Assembly: GCF_014349105.1 (NCBI RefSeq)
Contig: NZ_JACSJI010000013.1
Coordinates: forward strand, 1 to 64,000
Direction: 5' to 3'
Length of the DNA: 64,000 nucleotides
Source of the DNA: Caulobacter sp. 17J80-11
GTDB lineage: Bacteria > Pseudomonadota > Alphaproteobacteria > Caulobacterales > Caulobacteraceae
Made by a program: the position numbers and the translations under genes. How positions within the stretch are numbered: position 1 is the first letter of the stretch; every line of letters begins with the position of its first letter. Below are positions 57,901-64,000 of this stretch, piece by piece. The notes beneath the pieces are model-generated. The model saw only the letters and a program-made list of their open reading frames with translations. It was not told the origin of the DNA and ran no database searches.

Positions 57901-58181
57901 TCCTTGCGGCCCAACAGTTGGTGAGCGGCGCGGTTGGCGAAGGTGAACTTGCCCGCGGTGTCGGTTTCGACCAGGGCGACCGGCACCGAATTGAGAATGT
58001 CGTAGAGCCGCCGCTCGTACCGGTCGGAGGTCTTTTCCGTGGTCTCCAGCTCGCGCGTGGCGTCGCGATGGCGTTGGGCGGCGCGCGCGGCCAGGGCGAA
58101 TCCCAGCACCGCAAGGGCGAAGCCCGTCACGGCCAGGATAGCGAGCACGAGAACCGGATTGATCTCGCCTTCGATCAACAT
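54906..58181 (-). CDS. Hybrid sensor histidine kinase with five PAS domains
   Basis: The 1091-residue kinase has one N-terminal membrane helix (about 9-33) and then about five PAS/PAC modules (roughly 55-175, 190-310, 320-430, 440-560, 565-695), the third and fourth of the PAS_3 type. The histidine kinase core has GGVAHDFNNLL (His736), DTGAGM and GEGSGLGLAQVYG ATPase motifs. A C-terminal receiver has Asp1026 (LLMTDLVMP). The HDFNN form is typical of the PAS-rich HWE-unrelated hybrid kinases of alphaproteobacteria. Its ligand is unknown. GGGGGGTGA precedes the ATG. Confidence 0.93.
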   Translation of the reverse strand: MLIEGEINPVLVLAILAVTGFALAVLGFALAARAAQRHRDATRELETTEKTSDRYERRLYDILNSVPVALVETDTAGKFTFANRAAHQLLGRKDSELIGLRFHSATWGITYPDGRLIPPDLLPAARALRGQTVKGFQHVIANPGTRKRILVSVTAMPVLNGVGEVIGSTSALVETENLVQPEAVGDDLGQQYFDVAGVMLLVLGPDGKVRDVNLKGAEILGQTVEDVVGQNWIDAYLPEEQRIDAHAFFKDVVEGRRDMPEEGEGWIVRPDGARRLIAWRGKVLRDERGEVTGTLSSGQDITDAYETEQRCRESDSALRLAEEAGGVGVWSFNAKTGEALANAAMAEMWGVQAQTYADLERFMDRIHPEDRPEVEAALAAARGGVTPGYEAEYRIVRDGEVRWLIGRGEPIRDAQGEIVGMRGVNYDVTDLKAAQAAAQESEARFGEVADAAPALIWLSAPDGSVAWFNRRWLEFTGRPLEQELGHGWAESIHPDDYERCFDSYTSATREQASFRHEYRLRRHDGEWRWVRDFGEPRYDAEGRYVGHAGAAMDITDQKLAEDALRASEERFRSFAETSDDIVWMRTADTGRLSFLNTACERVWGVSRQALLDDPDAWRMMIHPDDRQDFDAGMENVRNGQSQVLQYRIIRPDDGQVIAVEARAFPILDENGVVVRVCGITRDVTASVQAREELERRVAERSRELEASLDERRKTEAALAQAQRLETVGRLTGGVAHDFNNLLTVVIGALDMILRQADKPERVRRLGEAALAAGRRGERLTRQLLAFSRRQEFKPEVLDLGAVIAGFEPMLKRAVGEAVELTVEIEPDLGAVRVDPVQFEGALLNLAVNSRDALGDSGTVRIVADRARLAEGELADTPAGDYARVRVIDTGAGMTADVMSRAFEPFFTTKGVGEGSGLGLAQVYGFARQSDGGVSLESTPGRGATVSLYLPLTDEAPVRTEPLAEPREERPLERGRRVLLVEDDLGVRTVVENLLLELGSSVLAAPDGPAALEVLRANPDVELLMTDLVMPGGMSGVDLARAASAERPGLKILLSTGYSGETLEDASAPEWPLLRKPYQAEELSQAVRKALA

Positions 58182-58271
58182 CGCACGTCACCCCCCGAAC
58201 CCGGCGTCAGGCTGCAAGACGCGGGCCGTTTCAACGGCATAGCGCAGGTTTACGACGTGTGCACCACCGGC

Positions 58272-60788
58272 TCAGGCGGCGCGATGCGGATTCGCGCTCA
58301 CGGAGGCCGGATCGGCGGTCAACTCTTGGAGAACGCCTAGCAGGACCGACGCGTGAATGGGCTTGCTGACGTGCCGGTCGGCCCCCGCCTGGCGGCTGGC
58401 GGCGACGTGTTCGTCCAGCGCGTTGGCGGTCAGGGCGACGATCGGCGTGCGGGCGCGGCCGGTGCTGATTTCCAGGGCGCGGATGGCGGCGGTGGCCTCC
58501 AGTCCGTCCATCACCGGCATCTGCAGGTCCATCAGCACGACGTCGAAGTCGCCGCCCTCGAAGGCGTCCAGCGCCTTGCGCCCGTCATCGACGACGGTCA
58601 GCTCGACGCCCGCGGGCTCCAGGATCAGGCGCACGACGCGCTGGTTGGTCGGATGGTCCTCGGCCAGCAGTATGCGCAGGCCCTCCCGCCCCGCGGCTTC
58701 GGTGGTCGCCTGGGCCGCCACGGCGGAGGCCTCGGCCCGCTCCAGCGGCAGGACCACGGTGAAGGTCGAGCCTTCGCCGGGATTTGACCGCGCCTGGATC
58801 GACCCGCCCATCAGCCGGCAGAGGGAGGCGCAGATCGACAGGCCCAGCCCGGTGCCGCCGAATTTGCGGGTGGTCGAGGCGTCGGCCTGCTCGAAGCGGC
58901 GGAAGATCCGCTCGCTCTCTTCACACGGGAAGCCGATGCCGGTGTCCGAGACGGTCAGGCGCAGTCCGCCCTCGTCGGCGTCCGCGGCCAGGGTCACGCC
59001 GCCGGTTTCGGTGAACTTCACCGCGTTGCTGAGCAGGTTGGACAGAATCTGCGCGACCCGGATCTCGTCGCCGACCCACACCCCGCGCGCGGCTGGCGAG
59101 ACCGTGCAGGTCAGTGTCAGGCCCTTGGCCTCGGCGGCGCTGCGATGAATTTCGGCGATGCGCGGCACGCAGCCGTCCAGGTCGAAGGCGATCGGCGTCA
59201 GGCGCATCTCGCCGGCCTCGATCTTCGAGAAGTCGAGGATATCGGTCAGCACGTGCTCGAGCAGGCGGCCCGAGGCGGCGACCAGCTCGGCCAGCTCGCG
59301 GCTGCGCTTGCTGCGCGCCTCCTTGACCAGCAGGTCGCCGGTGGCGACCACGCCGTTCAGCGGCGTACGCAGCTCGTGGCTCATGTTGGCCAGGAACGAG
59401 GACTTGGCCTGGTTGGCCTTCTCCAGCTCGGCGGTGCGTTCGCGCACCCGGTGCTCCAGGGTGGCCAGAAGGTCGTCGGCCTCACCGCGCGCTTCGCGGA
59501 GCGCCCGGGCGAGGGCGCCGATCTCGTCCGTGCGGGCTTCGACCGCCTCCAGCGGCGCGCCTCGGCCACGCGCGCCGGCCCAGGCGGCCAGCGCTTCCAG
59601 CGGCTTGACCACCGAGCGCCGGATCAGGACCAGGGCCACGGTCGACAGCAGGCCCACGGCCAGCAGGCCGACCACCAGCACGGTCAGGGCGGATTCCAGG
59701 GCCGTGCGGAGCACCGCCGACTTGGGCAGGACGATCAGCAGTCGCCAGGACGGCCCGAACATCTGGCCGTAGGCGACCAAGGCGTCCCCCTCGGGACTTT
59801 CCACCACGCCGTGGCGGCCGCCGGCGGCGCGCATCCGCGCCAGCGTCTCGTCCATGCGGGCAAGCACCTTGCGGGCGGCGATGTCCTCCGGACGCAGGTC
59901 CGCGCCGGCGCGATAGCCCGGAGAGGCGATCAGCTCGCCGGTCTCCGAGACGATCAGGGTGGCCGATCCCGGCAGGCGGTCGGCGGCCGAGCCCAGCAGG
60001 TTTTCCCCGATCAGCACCGTGGTGCCGAAGGCGCCGACGTGGCGGCCGCCGAGGTCCAGCGGCGTGACGCAGCCGGTGCCGCGGGGCTGGCCTTTTCCGG
60101 ACTTGTAGATGATCTGCCGCAGCTTGGTGCAGCGGGTGACGCGTCCCGGATTGAGCGACGGCAGCGCGATCTGCGCCGCCTCTTCCGGCGCCATGGTGAA
60201 GCTGGCCGGGGCGGTCTTCCGGTAGAACATCAGCCGGTCGTCCCGCAGGGGGCCGAACATCACCATCCGGTCGCTGGGCGTAAAGAAGTAGAGGTTGTCG
60301 TAGCGGCCGAGGTGGGCCTCGCCGACCTCGGCGACGGCGCGCGCCGCGGCGAGCAGCAGGGCTTTGTCCTCGCGGCTGACATGGCGGCCGTCGGCCATGA
60401 AGGCGGCCAGGCCGTAAAGCCGGTCGCCGCCGGGGCCGTTCAGGCCGTCGAACAGGGCCGGGACGCTGCGGCGGGTGCCGTCGGCCTGTAGCGGGAAAAA
60501 GGCGTCGAACTGGCGGTCGAGCTCCGGGCCCTCCAGGGCCGGCAGCCGGCGCAGCAGGGCGCCGGTCGCGGCCGCGTGCACCGTGCGCAGGTCGGAAAAC
60601 AGCCGCTCCTCCACCACCAGCCGCTCGTCGACATAGTGGGAGAGGGACGTGACCTGCTGGCGCGCGGCCTTGTCGTAGAAGACGGCGAAGGCGGCGACGG
60701 CGGCGAGCGTGCTGACCAGGATCGACAGGCCGATCACGCCCAGCACCAGCTTGCGGGCGACGGAGGATCGGTTCGGGGCGCGGCTCAT
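58272..60788 (-). CDS. Membrane hybrid histidine kinase with periplasmic sensor and receiver
   Basis: The 838-residue kinase has TM1 at about 12-36, a periplasmic sensor of about 330 residues with paired Cys (TRCTKLRQ, GTGCVTPL), TM2 at about 370-392, and a HAMP-like linker. The core has NMSHELRTPLNG (His471), SNLLSNAVKFTE and FGGTGLGLSI motifs, and a C-terminal receiver with Asp754 (VLMDLQMPVMDG). ATG 60788 is chosen; GTG 60815 in frame would add nine residues, and neither has a good ribosome binding site. It is adjacent to and in line with the PAS kinase. Confidence 0.92.
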   Translation of the reverse strand: MSRAPNRSSVARKLVLGVIGLSILVSTLAAVAAFAVFYDKAARQQVTSLSHYVDERLVVEERLFSDLRTVHAAATGALLRRLPALEGPELDRQFDAFFPLQADGTRRSVPALFDGLNGPGGDRLYGLAAFMADGRHVSREDKALLLAAARAVAEVGEAHLGRYDNLYFFTPSDRMVMFGPLRDDRLMFYRKTAPASFTMAPEEAAQIALPSLNPGRVTRCTKLRQIIYKSGKGQPRGTGCVTPLDLGGRHVGAFGTTVLIGENLLGSAADRLPGSATLIVSETGELIASPGYRAGADLRPEDIAARKVLARMDETLARMRAAGGRHGVVESPEGDALVAYGQMFGPSWRLLIVLPKSAVLRTALESALTVLVVGLLAVGLLSTVALVLIRRSVVKPLEALAAWAGARGRGAPLEAVEARTDEIGALARALREARGEADDLLATLEHRVRERTAELEKANQAKSSFLANMSHELRTPLNGVVATGDLLVKEARSKRSRELAELVAASGRLLEHVLTDILDFSKIEAGEMRLTPIAFDLDGCVPRIAEIHRSAAEAKGLTLTCTVSPAARGVWVGDEIRVAQILSNLLSNAVKFTETGGVTLAADADEGGLRLTVSDTGIGFPCEESERIFRRFEQADASTTRKFGGTGLGLSICASLCRLMGGSIQARSNPGEGSTFTVVLPLERAEASAVAAQATTEAAGREGLRILLAEDHPTNQRVVRLILEPAGVELTVVDDGRKALDAFEGGDFDVVLMDLQMPVMDGLEATAAIRALEISTGRARTPIVALTANALDEHVAASRQAGADRHVSKPIHASVLLGVLQELTADPASVSANPHRAA

Positions 60789-60883
60789 CGATGACTGGCT
60801 CGGTTTCTGCGACACTATGGCGACGACGGCTTAACCAAGCGCTATCGCGAACCTCGGCCCCGATCGGGGGTTTCAGGAGGACG

Positions 60884-61090
60884 ATGAACGCGCCGCGCCT
60901 GCTGATCGCCCTCGGCCTGGCCCTCGTGGTCGCGGGCCTGCTGTGGCCCTGGCTGTCCCGCCTGGGACTGGGCCGGCTGCCGGGCGACATCGTCCTGCGG
61001 CGCGAAGGCTTCACCCTCTATGTCCCGCTGGTCACCAGCCTGCTGGTCAGCCTGGCGCTGACCCTGCTGCTATGGCTGCTCCGCCGATGA
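60884..61090 (+). CDS. DUF2905 small membrane protein
   Basis: The 68-residue protein has two membrane helices around the family's RLGLGRLPGDIVLRR loop. Function is unknown. AGGAGG (60875-60880) precedes the ATG. Its stop overlaps the start of the HELVH gene (ATGA), so the two are coupled, and both are divergent from the hybrid kinase. Confidence 0.85.
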   Translation: MNAPRLLIALGLALVVAGLLWPWLSRLGLGRLPGDIVLRREGFTLYVPLVTSLLVSLALTLLLWLLRR

Positions 61091-61590
61091 CCGAGCTGGC
61101 CCGCTTCAGCGTGCGGCCCCTGACGGCGGGCGAGCGGCGCCTCGCCGACGAGGTGTTCGGCCAGGCGCTGGACTGCGATCCGGTACGGATCTGGGCGCCC
61201 GCCCTGCCGCTGCTGGACCGGGCCTTCGTGCCGGGGCGGCTGGGCGGCCGCAGCTGGATCGTCTGGCCGTGGCCGAGCGCGCGCGCCGACTTCGCGGAGG
61301 CGCCGCTACGCCTGCAGGCCACCTTCGTGCACGAGCTGGTCCACGTCTGGCAGGCCCAGCGCGGCGTGCTGCTGCCACTGGCCAAACTGAAGGCCGGCGA
61401 CGCGCCGAGGGCCTACCGCTACCGGCTGGACGGGCCCGGCGGGTTCACTGCGCTCAACATTGAGCAACAGGCGATGGCGGTCGAACACGACTTTCTGCGC
61501 CGCCGGGGCGGCGAGGCGCCCTTCGCCGCCGAGCTCTACGAGGCGGCGCTGCCGTTTCGTCGGACGGCCCCGCCGGAGCGCCGCGCCTAA
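61087..61590 (+). CDS. HELVH-motif putative metallopeptidase-like protein
   Basis: The 167-residue soluble protein contains FVHELVHVWQ (His82, Glu83, His86), a zincin-type HExxH, with a later NIEQQAMAVEHD segment able to supply the third ligand. It has no signal peptide. Similar short proteins sit beside Rhs/VgrG effectors, but nothing of that kind is nearby. The start ATG overlaps the DUF2905 TGA by three bases. Activity is unproven. Confidence 0.72.
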   Translation: MTELARFSVRPLTAGERRLADEVFGQALDCDPVRIWAPALPLLDRAFVPGRLGGRSWIVWPWPSARADFAEAPLRLQATFVHELVHVWQAQRGVLLPLAKLKAGDAPRAYRYRLDGPGGFTALNIEQQAMAVEHDFLRRRGGEAPFAAELYEAALPFRRTAPPERRA

Positions 61591-61652
61591 AGGCCGCGTT
61601 TTCGCCACGCGGGGAGGGCCTAACTGAAGGGAGTTCGCTTCCGGAGCGCCCC

Positions 61653-62063
61653 ATGAGAGCCGCCCTCGCCGCCGTCGCCGCCGTCTTCGCGCTCGCCGCC
61701 CCTCCCGTCGCCGCCGCGACCGAGACCGCCCAATCCGCGATCACGTACACGACGGCGCCGGCGGCCGATCCCGACCTCGAGATCCCGCGCGCGCAGGCGG
61801 CGTTGCTGCGCACCATCTGGAAGCTCCAGTCGGGCGCGCCCGACTACGGCGCCATGGAGCGGAAGCTCGCCGACACGGTGAAGGCCCAGCCGGACCTGGT
61901 GGAGCAGGTGAAGGCCTACGGGCCGGCCGAGGACGTCGAGTACCTGGGCGCGGTCGACGGCGCGCGCCACTTCAAGGTCGCCTTCAAGGGCGTCGAGACC
62001 CACTGGTTCATCGCCCTGTCGCCGGCCGGCAAGATCGCGGCCCTGGTGTTCCGCGAGGGGTGA
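61653..62063 (+). CDS. Small secreted protein, paralogue A
   Basis: The 136-residue protein has a signal peptide (1-22) and a mature part of about 110 residues. Its second half (PDYGAMERKLADTVKAQPDLVEQV ... THWFIALSPAGKIAALVFR) is strongly similar to the next protein. The pattern is also seen as an N-terminal domain in some serine hydrolase-like proteins. Function is unknown. GGAG precedes the ATG. Confidence 0.78.
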   Translation: MRAALAAVAAVFALAAPPVAAATETAQSAITYTTAPAADPDLEIPRAQAALLRTIWKLQSGAPDYGAMERKLADTVKAQPDLVEQVKAYGPAEDVEYLGAVDGARHFKVAFKGVETHWFIALSPAGKIAALVFREG

Positions 62064-62137
62064 GGCGACCCGCACCTTGCGGCGCAGCTTCGGAAGCGTA
62101 TCTGTTGTTCGTCAACCGCCGCTATTGGAGCGCGTTC

Positions 62138-62518
62138 ATGAAAGCCGTCGCCCTCGCCGCCGTTCTCGCCCTCGGAGCGGGCGTGGCGTCGCCCGTACTC
62201 GCCGAGACCCCGCCCGCCGCCGACCAGGTCGCGCCCGCGCGCGAAGAAGCCGCCCTGCGGACCGTCATCGCCCAGTTCCAGGCCGGCAAGCCGGACTACG
62301 ATCAGATGGAGCCGCGGCTGGCCGACGCCGTGAAGGCCCAGCCCGCCGTTGTGACCATGGTCCAGGGCTTCGGCGCGCTCGAGCACGTCGACTATGTCGG
62401 CGTCGTCAACGGGGCGCAGCACTTCCGGGTGGGCTTCGCGACGGCCGAGACCGACTGGTTCATCGCCCTGTCTCCGGCCGGCAAGATCGCCGGCCTGGTG
62501 TTCCGCCCGGCCGCCTGA
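62138..62518 (+). CDS. Small secreted protein, paralogue B
   Basis: The 126-residue protein has a signal peptide (1-22, cut after VLA) and the same core as its neighbour: KPDYDQMEPRLADAVKAQP, VQGFGALEHVDYVGVVNGAQHFRVGF and TDWFIALSPAGKIAGLVFRP. The two genes are a tandem duplication in which the core is conserved and the N-terminal 30 mature residues differ. ATG 62138 follows TTGGAG. Confidence 0.78.
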   Translation: MKAVALAAVLALGAGVASPVLAETPPAADQVAPAREEAALRTVIAQFQAGKPDYDQMEPRLADAVKAQPAVVTMVQGFGALEHVDYVGVVNGAQHFRVGFATAETDWFIALSPAGKIAGLVFRPAA

Positions 62519-62586
62519 GTTCGGAGCCTGAGACCTCGGGCCTGGGAAACCGGGCCTGAGGCTTTCGCCCGAACTCGAGTCTGAAA

Positions 62587-62621
62587 ACACGACGGCCCGG
62601 CTGCGTGAGCAACCGGGCCGT
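62587..62621 (-). terminator. Terminator of tRNA-Gly
   Basis: On the minus strand the 9-bp stem ACGGCCCGG/CCGGGCCGT is followed by CGTGTTTTC, 16 bases after the tRNA 3' end. Confidence 0.75.
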
Positions 62622-62637
62622 GGTCGTTTGAAGAAAC

Positions 62638-62712
62638 TGGAGCGGGCGAGGCGATTCGAACGCCCGACCCTCACCTTGGCAAGGTGATGCTCTACCCCTG
62701 AGCTACGCCCGC
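62638..62712 (-). tRNA. tRNA-Gly (anticodon GCC)
   Basis: The cloverleaf is complete: acceptor stem GCGGGCG/CGCCCGC, D-arm GCTCAGGGGTAGAGC, anticodon stem-loop CACCTTGCCAAGGTG with GCC complementary to 62678-62680, T-arm with GTTCGAATC, and encoded CCA at 62638-62640. Confidence 0.97.
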
Positions 62713-62764
62713 ATCTCAGTTTCGTCTGCGGCGTCGCCGCCGCGTCTCCGTGAGGAGGCGGGCC

Positions 62765-62793
62765 TTATAGGCGACCTCCTCACAGCGACGCAA
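62765..62793 (-). promoter_or_regulatory. Promoter of tRNA-Gly
   Basis: On the minus strand TTGCGT (-35) and CTATAA (-10) are exactly 17 bases apart, with the tRNA 5' end about 50 bases downstream of the -10. Confidence 0.7.
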
Positions 62794-62818
62794 GCCCCTT
62801 TTTGCGACGTTTATCGAG

Positions 62819-63601
62819 TTATTTCGGCGCCATGCGGATGGCCCCGTCGAGGCGCACGCACTCGCCGTTCAGATAGGTGTTCCGGGCCATTTCCAGGACC
62901 AGCGAAGCGTACTCGGACGGCTTGCCGAGGCGCTTGGGGAAGGGGATCGACGCGGCCAGCGCGTCCTGCACGTTCTGCGGCATGGCGGCCATCATCGGGG
63001 TCATCATGATGCCCGGCAGGATGGTGTTCACGCGGATGCCGTCGTTCATCAGGTCGCGCGCGATCGGCAGGGTCATGGCGTAGACGCCGCCCTTCGAGGC
63101 CGAGTAGGCGGCCTGGCCGATCTGGCCGTCCTGGGCCGCGACCGAGGCGGTCGAGACGATCAGGCCGCGCTCGCCGTCCTCCATCGGCTCGGCCGTGACC
63201 ATGCCCGAGGCCGCCTTGGCGATGCAGCGGAAGGAGCCGATCAGGTTGATCTGGATCACCTTCTCGAAGCTCTTCAGGTCGTGGGCCTTGATCTCGCCGG
63301 TGTCGCGGTCTCGGCTGACGGTCTTGCGGCCGATGGCGATGCCGGCGCAGTTGACCAGGATGCGCTCCTGGCCGTGGGCGGCGCGGGCCTTCTCGAAGCC
63401 GGCGTCGACGTCGGCGTCGGAGGTGACGTCAACCTTGCAGAACACGCCGCCGATTTCGGCCGCGACCTTCTGACCCGCCTCTTCGTTCAGGTCGAACACG
63501 GCGACCTTCACGCCTTGCGCGGCAAGGGCGCGGGCGGTGGCTTCGCCCAGGCCGGAGGCGGCGCCGGTCACCACGGCGGCGATGGAACCATCGAGTTTCA
63601 T
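62819..63601 (-). CDS. SDR dehydrogenase, 3-hydroxyacyl-CoA/2-methyl-3-hydroxybutyryl-CoA dehydrogenase-like
   Basis: The 260-residue short-chain dehydrogenase has TGAASGLGEATA, the catalytic Ser in IVSTASVAAQDG and the Tyr-x-x-x-Lys in AAYSASKGG. The insertion after NCAGIA (GRKTVSRDRDTGE) and the end GECVRLDGAIRMAPK are typical of the HSD17B10-like group that oxidises 2-methyl-3-hydroxybutyryl-CoA in isoleucine breakdown; substrate assignment is by resemblance only. GGGGGAGA precedes the ATG. Confidence 0.88.
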   Translation of the reverse strand: MKLDGSIAAVVTGAASGLGEATARALAAQGVKVAVFDLNEEAGQKVAAEIGGVFCKVDVTSDADVDAGFEKARAAHGQERILVNCAGIAIGRKTVSRDRDTGEIKAHDLKSFEKVIQINLIGSFRCIAKAASGMVTAEPMEDGERGLIVSTASVAAQDGQIGQAAYSASKGGVYAMTLPIARDLMNDGIRVNTILPGIMMTPMMAAMPQNVQDALAASIPFPKRLGKPSEYASLVLEMARNTYLNGECVRLDGAIRMAPK

Positions 63602-63677
63602 GGAGTTCTCCCCCTCAGGAGCGCATTATGGTGAAGAGCCCGGAAAACGTCGGGCGGTCGGGCGAGGGTTTAGCGTC

Positions 63678-64000
63678 GTGACCGGAAAATCCAAACAGGC
63701 GGATCAGGACTTCGATGCGGCGCGGCCGCTGGACGCCTCGCGCGCCCTGGTGCCGTCGGTGGTGCGGGTCAACGAGGTGCGGGTGCGCCGCGGCTTCTGG
63801 CCGAAGATCCGCAAGGTGGCCGCCAAGATCCCGTTCGCGCCGGAGGTGGTGTCGGTGTGGTTCTGCGCGCGCGATCCGCAGACCCCGACCGCGGCCAAGG
63901 GCATGATGCTGGCGGCGCTGGCCTATTTCGTCCTGCCGACCGACGCCATTCCCGACGTGCTGGCCGGCGTGGGCTTCACCGACGACGCGGCGGTGATCGC
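63678..64000 (+). CDS. DUF1232 (YkvA-like) protein, 3' end outside window
   Basis: From GTG 63678 the frame stays open to the window edge (107 codons visible). The visible part has a soluble N-terminus and then the DUF1232 signature MLAALAYFVLPTDAIPDVLAG with GFTDDAAVI, a short membrane-associated hairpin. There is no strong ribosome binding site. Family function is unknown. Confidence 0.8.
   Translation, partial: MTGKSKQADQDFDAARPLDASRALVPSVVRVNEVRVRRGFWPKIRKVAAKIPFAPEVVSVWFCARDPQTPTAAKGMMLAALAYFVLPTDAIPDVLAGVGFTDDAAVI

Noticed and set aside
60884-61590. Toxin-antitoxin or Rhs/VgrG-type effector reading of the DUF2905/HELVH pair
   Set aside because: There is no immunity gene, no repeat-rich toxin and no secretion neighbour; the overlap alone is not enough.

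Overview
The window reads as a contiguous piece of a high-GC alphaproteobacterial chromosome, most likely Caulobacterales (Caulobacter/Phenylobacterium-like). Pointers are the infB-rbfA-truB-rpsO-pnp order, a fabA-fabB-fabI cluster, an SDHAF4-type DUF1674 gene, GCTA/CCTA-type -10 elements, several apparently leaderless genes, and REP-like hairpins between genes. The assignment is inference from gene content and motifs; no database was searched. There is no prophage, insertion sequence, transposase, CRISPR array or rRNA gene. One tRNA (Gly-GCC) is present.

Layout. 1-8.1 kb: translation and RNA-decay block (3' part of infB, two small exported/membrane genes, rbfA, truB, rpsO, pnp). 8.1-9.4 kb: a small membrane protein, then a tight cold-shock protein / IF-1 / small ORF operon. 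9.4-17.2 kb: glnD, a MerR regulator divergent from a SAM methyltransferase across a MerR-type operator, a VOC protein, a small secreted protein and mutS. 17.2-21.6 kb: a cobalamin riboswitch with a BtuB-like TonB receptor, converging on an aldo/keto reductase coupled to a class-III aminotransferase-like protein that lacks the catalytic lysine. 21.9-26.6 kb: two related methyl-accepting chemotaxis proteins plus a membrane protein. 26.6-34.7 kb: mmsA, small membrane proteins, a thioredoxin-like protein, a DUF885 protein and two MFS transporters. 34.7-37.4 kb: rplS, trmD, htpX and the SDHAF4 homologue. 37.5-44.1 kb: secreted/lipoprotein genes including a second DUF885 protein and a two-lobed retropepsin-like protein, then fabI, fabB and fabA. 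44.2-51 kb: SH3-domain protein, 2-hydroxyacid dehydrogenase, Smr protein, PfkB kinase, ATP-grasp enzyme, nth, DUF2244 protein and an Ada-like DNA repair protein. 51-54.8 kb: hslU, hslV, a MoeB/ThiF-like adenylyltransferase and an alpha/beta hydrolase. 54.9-64 kb: two hybrid histidine kinases, DUF2905 protein, HELVH protein, two paralogous secreted proteins, tRNA-Gly, an SDR dehydrogenase and the start of a DUF1232 protein.

How the genes relate. Most of the window is housekeeping: translation, RNA turnover, type II fatty-acid synthesis including the unsaturated branch, mismatch and base-excision repair, and HslUV/HtpX proteolysis. The accessory parts are sensory (two MCPs, two hybrid kinases), cobalamin uptake under riboswitch control, and a scatter of uncharacterised envelope proteins.

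Most unusual signals. (i) A class-III aminotransferase-like protein with Ala where the PLP lysine should be. (ii) A zero-gap csp-infA operon whose IF-1 carries a Pro/Arg tail. (iii) A single-chain protein with two complete retropepsin-type lobes. (iv) Two copies of a 3'-end hairpin repeat with compensatory changes in the stem, alongside other hairpin repeat families. (v) Five or six genes without a Shine-Dalgarno whose TAnnnT hexamer ends exactly six bases before the start codon, as expected for leaderless mRNAs.
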